Assembly: GCA_017512365.1 (NCBI GenBank)
Contig: JAFWGQ010000035.1
Location: 1-45,161, forward strand
DNA length: 45,161 nt
Source: Mogibacterium sp.
GTDB lineage: Bacteria > Bacillota > Clostridia > Peptostreptococcales > Anaerovoracaceae
Direction: 5' to 3'
Shown here: one piece after another, positions 39,236 through 45,161 of the stretch
Layout: each line of letters begins with the position of its first letter
Position numbering within the stretch: the stretch's first letter is position 1
Notes under the pieces: generated by a model
What the model was told of the DNA's origin: nothing
Database searches by the model: none
The model's input: only the letters and a program-made list of their open reading frames with translations
Made by a program: the position numbers and the translations under genes

Positions 39236-39802
39236 TCAGAAAATCAGACGAAGGACGCTGCTTAGCATTTGCTCCTTCAATGTAGCTGCAGGTATCGGAT
39301 CCGGAGCAGTAAACCACCACCTGACAGTCTGCTCCAGTCCTCCGATTATAAATTCCGTCAGCAGTTCCGGCTCTGCAGCAAGATCATGTCCGGCGGATTT
39401 GTCATCAATCAGATGCACGAGCAGCTCGTCGTGCATACTGCTTCGTATCACTTCGGATAAGGACCACAACATGGAGTCAGAGGCAAGTGAGCGAAGAAGG
39501 TCCGTGTTGTTTTCAAGTAATGTTAGAGCATCTGAAATAAGCTTCTCATAGTATGCCTGACCAGAAAGGCTGCTGAGGTCTTCATCGCTTCTGTGGTAGC
39601 GCTGCAGAGTATCGCGTATGACAAAGTCTGCGAACTCATATTTATCTGAGAAGTGATTGTAGAAAGTTGCGGTCCTTACTATCGCCGCGTCACAGAGCTC
39701 TTTGACTGTGATCTGTTCAAAACTCTTCGCTTTGAGGAGGTCAGTAAATGCGCGGGTAAGCGCCGCATATGTTTTCTGTATACGGAGGTCTGTTCCTGAC
39801 AT
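39236..39802 (-). CDS. TetR-family regulator 1
   Basis: 188 residues. The N-terminal HTH is clear: RIQKTYAALTRAFTDLLKAKSFEQITVKELCDAAIVRTATFYNHFSDKYEF. The remainder is an all-helical ligand domain with TetR_C-like length. It is divergent from the CrtC-like gene 136 bases away, and the gap holds AT-rich inverted elements (GTTAATTAATTGA, GCAATTAATTTAC) that may be its operators. It probably represses the CrtC-like gene and itself. The ligand is unknown. Confidence 0.92.
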   Translation of the reverse strand: MSGTDLRIQKTYAALTRAFTDLLKAKSFEQITVKELCDAAIVRTATFYNHFSDKYEFADFVIRDTLQRYHRSDEDLSSLSGQAYYEKLISDALTLLENNTDLLRSLASDSMLWSLSEVIRSSMHDELLVHLIDDKSAGHDLAAEPELLTEFIIGGLEQTVRWWFTAPDPIPAATLKEQMLSSVLRLIF

Positions 39803-39841
39803 AATTGACGGATTTCCTTCTAAAGTTAATTAATTGATTCT

Positions 39842-39868
39842 GAGAAGGCGTTCATGCCTTCTCTTTTT
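39842..39868 (+). terminator. Hairpin with T-run in the tetR-crtC gap (possible attenuator)
   Basis: GAGAAGGC (39842-39849), loop of 6, GCCTTCTC (39856-39863), then five T. It reads toward the CrtC-like gene with no gene before it on this strand, so it may attenuate a leader transcript rather than end an operon. Confidence 0.65.
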
Positions 39869-39938
39869 GTTTGAAATGAATATATTGATAGTGTAAGCAA
39901 TTAATTTACTGATGTCAAATAAAATTCGGAGGTCGGAA

Positions 39939-41030
39939 ATGGAAACTATCAGAGTAATGAACAGGCCTGAAGACTATGCTGAGGCTAATATCAATAAGGA
40001 CCATGTTGAAGTATGGGAAGAAGGAGAGCGTAACAAAGGGAATAAGGGATGCCTTGAATGGTGGTATTTTGACTGCGACACTGAGGAGGGTATCAAGATA
40101 GGAGTTAATTTCTCCCTGTATCAGGTGCTCACAGGAGCAAGCGGCGAAGGCTACAACCCGTTTGTTTATTTCAACATCCAGATGCCTGACGGAACAGTCA
40201 AGAACCACTTTATGATGTTCAAAGACGAGGATACTTCAGTAAGCAAAGACAAATGCGAAGTGGTGCTCGGAAGCAACAGATTCGCGGGAGACCTCGACAC
40301 CTATCATATCGTGATCAATGGTGATGAAGGCACAAAACTTGATGTTACACTGAAGAGCACATCCAGCGCCTGGAGACCGGGGACGGGTTATGTGCTGAAT
40401 GAGACTACAGACCAGTTCTTCACATGGCTGTGTGCAGTTCCGAAAGGAGATGTCAGCGGAACGCTCACAGTTGACGGAAAAGATTATGCAGTCAAGGGTA
40501 CAGGCTATCATGATCACCAGTGGCCGAGTATCCAGACGTTCTTCTTCTGGAACCAGTGGGTATGGGCAAGACAGCAGCACGATGATTACACGCTGGTCCT
40601 CTTCGACTGCGTTGCTCCTGAGGCAAACGACTACAGACGCATCCCAATCTTCTTTATTGAGGACAGAGACGGCAATGTGATATTCGACAATACCGATACA
40701 GAGACCTGCAGAGTTGAGATTCCTGAGACAATGGTACACGATAAGTGCGGCAGGACATACCCGGCAGTATCCAGGTATATTTTCACCAAGGGAGACACAG
40801 AGGTTGAATATACACTGACAGCAGGCAAAGAATTCGTCTATACGGATCACTACGCACTTGCGCCTGCTCCGCTCAAAGCAGTATTCGATGCAAAAGGTGT
40901 CAACACAAAGTACAGCAGATTCGCTGCGACAGGTGATTTTGTCATGAATAAGGGCGGAGAGAAAGTCCTGGAGTTCTCGGGAGATCTTCTGTATGAACTC
41001 GAGAGCTTCACTGAGAACTACTATCTGTAA
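39939..41030 (+). CDS. CrtC/AttH-like lipocalin-fold protein
   Basis: 363 residues from the ATG at 39939, set by GGAGGTCGGAA. It has the two signatures of the CrtC/AttH superfamily: CLEWWYFDCDTEEGIKIGVN near residue 38, and GTGYHDHQWPSIQ near residue 187. CrtC hydrates carotenoids in phototrophs, but relatives in non-carotenoid anaerobes act on unknown hydrophobic or polyketide-like substrates. No signal peptide. It is flanked by two TetR genes and a redox gene, which suggests a ligand-induced detoxification or conversion pathway. The substrate is not inferable. Confidence 0.8.
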   Translation: METIRVMNRPEDYAEANINKDHVEVWEEGERNKGNKGCLEWWYFDCDTEEGIKIGVNFSLYQVLTGASGEGYNPFVYFNIQMPDGTVKNHFMMFKDEDTSVSKDKCEVVLGSNRFAGDLDTYHIVINGDEGTKLDVTLKSTSSAWRPGTGYVLNETTDQFFTWLCAVPKGDVSGTLTVDGKDYAVKGTGYHDHQWPSIQTFFFWNQWVWARQQHDDYTLVLFDCVAPEANDYRRIPIFFIEDRDGNVIFDNTDTETCRVEIPETMVHDKCGRTYPAVSRYIFTKGDTEVEYTLTAGKEFVYTDHYALAPAPLKAVFDAKGVNTKYSRFAATGDFVMNKGGEKVLEFSGDLLYELESFTENYYL

Positions 41031-41067
41031 GGACTGGCAAGACATGAAGAGCCATCAAGTTAACACG

Positions 41068-41664
41068 TCAGTCTTTAGAGCTACGGATACGGATGAGAGC
41101 GTGCTGAACTCCAACACCTACATCATAAGTTAGCCGGATGATATCCTCAGGTGGGTCAACGCAGCCACGTTTGACCCACTTTTCGGTTGTGCCGACTATT
41201 ATGTATGTGATGGCATTGATGAGATAGCTATAATAAATGACCTCTGGGTCGGCGATTTTTCTATCTGCCCAGATTTTTTCTATAAGGTCTGAAATATTCG
41301 ATGCAAGAACACTTCCTGAGAGGTTGCTCAGAACTATCCGGAACAGTTTTTCGTTCTGAAGAATAGCACTGGAAAACGATCTGTATGCGCTGTTGAGTTC
41401 ATCCGCACTGCTTCCGCTGTCAAACAGGACGTCAAATACTGTTTCAAGCTCCGGATACAGGATTTCAGCAGCGTCTGAACCGATGCTGTCGAGAAGATCA
41501 TATTTATCTCTGTAATGAGAATAAAAAGTGCTCTTGTTGATTCCGGCCGAAGCGATGATTTCCTGTGTGCGTATTTCTTCGATGGATTTTCTGGAGAGAA
41601 TATCATAGAAAGCGTTTTTTATTCGTTTTTCCGCTGCTATAAATCTGCTGTCCTGCTTGTTCAT
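41068..41664 (-). CDS. TetR-family regulator 2
   Basis: 198 residues from the ATG at 41664. A longer GTG reading would overlap the divergent promoter. HTH: IKNAFYDILSRKSIEEIRTQ, then AGINKSTFYSHYRDKYDLLDSI, a standard TetR recognition helix. The C-terminal ligand domain has TetR_C-like features (VIYYSYLINAITYIIVGTTEKW). It is distinct in sequence from regulator 1. It is divergent from the 912-residue oxidoreductase gene with a perfect promoter between them, so it probably controls that operon. Confidence 0.92.
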   Translation of the reverse strand: MNKQDSRFIAAEKRIKNAFYDILSRKSIEEIRTQEIIASAGINKSTFYSHYRDKYDLLDSIGSDAAEILYPELETVFDVLFDSGSSADELNSAYRSFSSAILQNEKLFRIVLSNLSGSVLASNISDLIEKIWADRKIADPEVIYYSYLINAITYIIVGTTEKWVKRGCVDPPEDIIRLTYDVGVGVQHALIRIRSSKD

Positions 41665-41708
41665 GTGTGTACTTTCTTCACTAAACAACTTTTGTCGGAT
41701 TTCGTTGG

Positions 41709-41737
41709 TTGTCTGATATTTTAGCACATTTTATAAT
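41709..41737 (+). promoter_or_regulatory. Promoter of the oxidoreductase-hypA operon
   Basis: -35 TTGTCT (41709-41714), 17-bp spacer, -10 TATAAT (41732-41737), 75 bases before the start codon and close to the divergent tetR start. Confidence 0.75.
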
Positions 41738-41811
41738 TTTTACAGTAGATATATTGCATTAAGAGACAGTTGAGGATACCGGTCTTCAGCAGAAAAAGAG
41801 GGAGAATAACT

Positions 41812-44550
41812 ATGTTCAGAACTAAGCATGAACTGACAGAGGGCGAGAAGAAGTGTCTTGAAGCGTATAACCGCGAGAAGAGCGCAAAGCCTCGCAAGAA
41901 CCTGATCAGACTTGTACGTCATATCAACATGTTCAACCCCGTTCCGGATGAGAACTCGTGGGAATACATTTTCTTCGACCGACAGCTCTCCGATGAACAG
42001 GTAGATTTTGCTCTGAAGATGAAGCTCAGACATCAATATACGATAAAGGAACTGGCTGAACTTCAAAAGATGAGTGTTGAGGAAGCGGCACAGAAGGCAT
42101 ATGACCTGTGCTATATAGGCCTCCTCGAATACTGTAATTCTCCGGGAGAGGAAGATAAAGTCCAGCTGCCGGTATTTGCTCCGGGTGCAATGGAGAGTAC
42201 TGTAATGACAAAGGAGCGTACGGATATGTATCCGGAGACCGCTCCGGCCTTCCTTAACTATATCCTCGACCTGCAGAAGAAGATCACATGGGGATCGTTC
42301 ATGGGAGTTGCACTGATGAGAACTATCCCGGTCGAGAAAGCGATCGAAGGGAATACCCGCAAAGCAAAGTTCGAAGAAGTGTCGTACTGGCTTGACAAAG
42401 CGGGAGACAGCATCGGTATCGCTCCGTGCGAATGCCGTAAGTTGAGGCGTATGGTCGGTGAAGGAACTGCTGATCTCGAAGGTGAATGGTGCATCAATCT
42501 CGGCAATTATGCAGAGTCCTGTATCCGTGTCGGCAAGGCAAGAAGGATAACACGAGAAGAAGCAGAGAAGATCCTGCTGCGTGCCGAAGAACTGGGATAT
42601 GTACATCAGCTTTCCAACATTGACGGACCTGACTTCTCGCTTTTCATCTGCAACTGCAAGTGGGATACCTGCATGGCTCTCAAGACCAGCTGGTACACAT
42701 CATCACCGGATCTTTCCAGCTCAAATTACAGAGCAAGTGTAGACCCGTCACACTGCGTAGCGTGCGGCGGATGCGTAGAGGTCTGTCCGCAGAATGCGGT
42801 CAGACTCGGACAGAAGCTTTGCCAGAAGAGACCTGTGGAAATCGAGCCGGCTAAGGTCGCAAGCGACTTTGTCGTAATGCCGCCTAAGTACTGGAACGGA
42901 GATGCGTTTCTGACGGAAAGAGACAATGTTGTTCCTGAGACGGGCACTGCCCCTTGCAAGTCAAACTGCCCGGCACATATCGCTGTCCAGGGATATCTCA
43001 GGAAGGCAAGTGAAGGCAAATACATGGAGGCTCTCGAGCTCATCAAGAAGGAGAACCCGTTCCCTGCTATGTGTGGCCGCGTATGCGCGAGATTCTGTGA
43101 GCAGGTATGCACGAGAGGAGACATCGATGAGCCTGTAGCCATTGATGAAGTCAAGAAGTTCATCGCAGATCAGGAACTGAATGCTGAGACAAGATTCATT
43201 CCTGAGAAGAGATTCGACCATGGCCATAAGGTGGCTGTTATCGGATCCGGTCCTGCCGGACTCTCAGCAGCATATTATCTTGCCGTATGGGGACATGATG
43301 TTACCGTGTTCGAGAAGCAGGCGAAACCGGGCGGCATGATGGTATATGGCATACCTTCTTTCAGACTCGAAAAGGACGTAGTTGAGGCCGAGATAGATGT
43401 GATCAGACAGCTCGGTGTTGAGATAAAGTGCGGCATCGAGGTCGGTAAGGATGTCACTCTTGACCAGCTGCGTGCTGAAGGCTTCAAGGGGTTCTATGTA
43501 GCTATCGGACTTCAGAACGGCGGATCACTCGGTATACCGGGGGCAGATGCTGAAGGTGTAATGGCCGGCATCGACTTCATGAAGAGGATCAATGGTGGTG
43601 AAGAAGTAAAGCTCAAAGGAAATGTGGTCGTCATCGGCGGAGGCAACATCGGTGCGGATGTTGCCAGAACTGCTGTCAGATGCGGAGCTGACAAGGTCAT
43701 GCTCTACTGCCTCGAGTCTTACGATGAAATGCCTATGGGCCCTGAAGATCAGCATGAATGTGAGGAAGATGGTATCGAGATCCACGCAGGCTGGGGACAG
43801 ACAGAGGTCGCTGCAAAGAGCGGCAAGTGCACCGGCATCAAATTCAGAAAGTGCGTATCGGTCAAAAATGCAGAGGGCAGATTCGATCCGAAGTTCGACG
43901 ATGCTGTAACAGAAGAAGCTAAGTGCACTACAGTATTATTCTGCATCGGACAGAAGCCTGACTGGGGCAAACTGGCTGAAGGAAGCAATGTGAAGATCTC
44001 CGGAAGAGGACTTGCAGAAGCTGACAGTTGGACATACCAGACAGCAGAGCCTGATGTATTTGTCGGCGGCGATATTTACACCGGTCAGAAGTTCGTGATC
44101 GACGCCATTGCAGCAGGCAAAGAGGCTGCAGAGTCACTACACAGATATGTACATGAAGGACACAGCCTGACTCTTGGCCGTGTAAGGAGAGACAACTTCC
44201 ACTATATCGATAAGGATAATCTGGTAATCTCGAGCTATGACCACAGCGGCAGGGAGAGATATGAGATCGATCCATCCAAAGTCAGAACATTCCGTGATGA
44301 GCGCAAGACTTTCACAGAAGAGCAGGTGAAGACAGAGACTGCAAGATGCTTAAGCTGCGGAGCTGCCAAAGTCGATCAGAAGATATGTATTGGCTGCGGC
44401 CTGTGCACGGTACAGTGCAAGTTCGATGCCATCCATCTGGATAAGGTACAGGAAGTATGGGGAATTCCATATGAACAGCTGATACCTAAGGTCGTAAAGG
44501 AAGAAGTGCTGAAAGTCGGAAAGATTATCGCAAGGAAAGCAAAGGCGTAG
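41812..44550 (+). CDS. Multi-domain Fe-S/FAD NAD(P)H oxidoreductase
   Basis: 912 residues from the ATG at 41812 (AGAGGGAGAATAACT upstream). The N-terminal about 290 residues hold a winged-helix-like part (HQYTIKELAELQKMSVEEAA) and cysteine-rich segments (CECRKLRR, FICNCKWDTC). Next is a 4Fe-4S ferredoxin region (HCVACGGCVEVCP, near 315). Then comes a GltD/DPD-type Fe-S helical domain (CKSNCPAHIAVQGYLRKA, CGRVCARFCEQVC), an FAD site GSGPAGLSAAYYL (near 476), an NAD(P) site VVVIGGGNIGADVA (near 605), and a C-terminal ferredoxin CIGCGLCTVQC (near 858). It moves electrons between NAD(P)H and low-potential Fe-S partners. The substrate partner is unknown. hypA follows directly. Confidence 0.9.
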   Translation: MFRTKHELTEGEKKCLEAYNREKSAKPRKNLIRLVRHINMFNPVPDENSWEYIFFDRQLSDEQVDFALKMKLRHQYTIKELAELQKMSVEEAAQKAYDLCYIGLLEYCNSPGEEDKVQLPVFAPGAMESTVMTKERTDMYPETAPAFLNYILDLQKKITWGSFMGVALMRTIPVEKAIEGNTRKAKFEEVSYWLDKAGDSIGIAPCECRKLRRMVGEGTADLEGEWCINLGNYAESCIRVGKARRITREEAEKILLRAEELGYVHQLSNIDGPDFSLFICNCKWDTCMALKTSWYTSSPDLSSSNYRASVDPSHCVACGGCVEVCPQNAVRLGQKLCQKRPVEIEPAKVASDFVVMPPKYWNGDAFLTERDNVVPETGTAPCKSNCPAHIAVQGYLRKASEGKYMEALELIKKENPFPAMCGRVCARFCEQVCTRGDIDEPVAIDEVKKFIADQELNAETRFIPEKRFDHGHKVAVIGSGPAGLSAAYYLAVWGHDVTVFEKQAKPGGMMVYGIPSFRLEKDVVEAEIDVIRQLGVEIKCGIEVGKDVTLDQLRAEGFKGFYVAIGLQNGGSLGIPGADAEGVMAGIDFMKRINGGEEVKLKGNVVVIGGGNIGADVARTAVRCGADKVMLYCLESYDEMPMGPEDQHECEEDGIEIHAGWGQTEVAAKSGKCTGIKFRKCVSVKNAEGRFDPKFDDAVTEEAKCTTVLFCIGQKPDWGKLAEGSNVKISGRGLAEADSWTYQTAEPDVFVGGDIYTGQKFVIDAIAAGKEAAESLHRYVHEGHSLTLGRVRRDNFHYIDKDNLVISSYDHSGRERYEIDPSKVRTFRDERKTFTEEQVKTETARCLSCGAAKVDQKICIGCGLCTVQCKFDAIHLDKVQEVWGIPYEQLIPKVVKEEVLKVGKIIARKAKA

Positions 44551-44552
44551 TC

Positions 44553-44930
44553 ATGCATGAGATAAGCGTACTGCAGAAGGCAGTGGATCTGGCTGAACAG
44601 ACTGCAATAGATAATAGTATTTCCCGCATCTCCTACCTCACCCTCGAGGTAGGAGAGCTGTCGGGCTATGTTCCGGTCTTTTTCCACAAATACTTCCCGG
44701 TTGCAACAGAGAACAAGCCTGTATTTGAAGGGGCTGAGCTCAATATAATATCTATTCCGGGGGAGGCACTCTGCAAGGAGTGCAGCGCTATGTACAATGT
44801 GATGCGCAACGAAGGAAAGTGCCCTAAGTGCGGATCGCGCAGCAAGAAGATACTTGGAGGTCAGCAGTTCAGGGTTCTTGAGATAGGAGTTGCAGAACCT
44901 GCAGAGGCAGGAGACATAGATGAAAAATGA
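44553..44930 (+). CDS. hypA: Hydrogenase nickel incorporation protein HypA
   Basis: 125 residues. The start MHE carries the nickel ligand H2. The zinc site has CKEC (C74, C77) and CPKC (C90, C93). LTLEVGELSGYVP is the usual beta strand. HypA, with HypB, delivers nickel to [NiFe] hydrogenase. It begins 2 bases after the oxidoreductase stop, so the two are co-expressed, but no hydrogenase or other hyp gene lies in the window. Confidence 0.93.
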   Translation: MHEISVLQKAVDLAEQTAIDNSISRISYLTLEVGELSGYVPVFFHKYFPVATENKPVFEGAELNIISIPGEALCKECSAMYNVMRNEGKCPKCGSRSKKILGGQQFRVLEIGVAEPAEAGDIDEK

Positions 44931-44957
44931 GTCATGGGACGTACCCGGTGACTCATT
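44926..44957 (-). terminator. Terminator of the Crp/Fnr gene, overlapping the hypA end
   Basis: A 9-bp stem AATGAGTCA (44926-44934) with TGACTCATT (44949-44957), with an inner GGG/CCC. On the minus strand it is followed by TTTTC. The hypA stop codon lies inside the stem. Confidence 0.65.
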
Positions 44958-44962
44958 CAAAT

Positions 44963-45161
44963 CTATAACGAAGTTCCGTTCCTTAAGATCCTGAAATGAT
45001 TTTTTCTTGCGGTCAGCAGTCCGTCCTGCTTCATTTTACCGATCTCCTTGGAAAGAGCCGTCCGTTCTACGTTCAGATAGTCGGCCAGCTGCTGCCGGTC
45101 AAAGGGGATATCGAATTCGTCAGATCCGGTCTGCAGTGATACAGAACTCAGATAAGCCATG
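44963..45161 (-). CDS. Crp/Fnr-family regulator, C-terminal part only
   Basis: The last 65 or so residues are in the window. The remainder lies beyond the right edge, so the Met at 45160 is probably internal. YLSSVSLQTGSDEFDIPFDR then QQLADYLNVERTALSKEIGKMKQDGLL is the HTH_Crp domain, with recognition helix RTALSKEI. The missing N-terminal part would be the cNMP-like sensor, and no Fe-S cysteines can be judged. Its position near hypA and a redox enzyme suggests redox or oxygen control of this locus. Confidence 0.88.
   Translation of the reverse strand, partial: MAYLSSVSLQTGSDEFDIPFDRQQLADYLNVERTALSKEIGKMKQDGLLTARKNHFRILRNGTSL

Noticed and set aside
39031-39285. An 84-residue reading frame with a GT-H-GVGT repeat
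   Set aside because: The repeat comes from the 21-bp DNA tandem repeat. There is no ribosome site, and it runs into the tetR gene on the other strand.

Overview
The window looks like a chromosome segment of an anaerobic Clostridia-type Firmicute. The evidence is strong AGGAGG-type ribosome binding sites, sigma-A type promoters with 17-bp spacers, many short intrinsic terminators, a DUF1858 protein, an rplM-rpsI pair, a fructose PTS and an anaerobic flavin/iron-sulfur oxidoreductase. A gut or oral species is plausible but cannot be proven from the sequence. The host DNA is GC-rich in third positions, and several patches with lower GC stand out as acquired.

Region 1 (1-960): tandem 27-bp repeats that resemble the end of an insertion sequence, then two small tandem genes whose products share a double-glycine leader-like motif (LEQVSGG / LDEVSGG).

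Region 2 (961-12625): an integrated mobile element of about 11.7 kb in a tRNA-Arg(CCU) gene. It is bounded by a 51-bp direct repeat of the tRNA 3' part. It carries a tyrosine integrase, an XRE repressor facing small HTH genes across two interlocked promoters, a very acidic small protein, a perfect 18-bp hairpin, and an iteron-bearing noncoding block. A mobilization pair follows (a replication-relaxation-like protein and a VirD4/TraG-type coupling ATPase), then a RadC-like protein, a YdbC/PC4 ssDNA-binding protein and two secreted FN3-CAP proteins as cargo. No T4SS channel genes or classical relaxase are seen, so it looks like a mobilizable rather than self-conjugating element.

Region 3 (12576-37626): host genes. 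These are tRNA-Arg, a large Ig/FN3 surface-type protein without a visible signal peptide, alr-PAP2-ung, a lysine/alanine-tailed membrane protein, a DUF2156 protein and GNAT, thrH, DUF1858, a B3/B4 protein with cdd and a K+ channel, ClC, a purine nucleoside permease-like protein, a DUF308 protein, fruK-fruA, and rpsI/rplM on the other strand behind a long leader. Then come EamA, AIM24, a DUF2974 lipase-like protein, a two-part membrane protein, and a two-gene amino-acid ABC importer. In the importer the substrate-binding lobes are in permuted order and the ATPase has a GHKL-like tail.

Region 4 (37627-39235): a decayed patch with a broken YtcJ-type amidohydrolase, an orphan CRISPR-like repeat and degenerate repeats.

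Region 5 (39236-45161): a regulator-rich redox locus with TetR, a CrtC/AttH lipocalin-like protein, a second TetR, a 912-residue Fe-S/FAD oxidoreductase, hypA and the end of a Crp/Fnr regulator.
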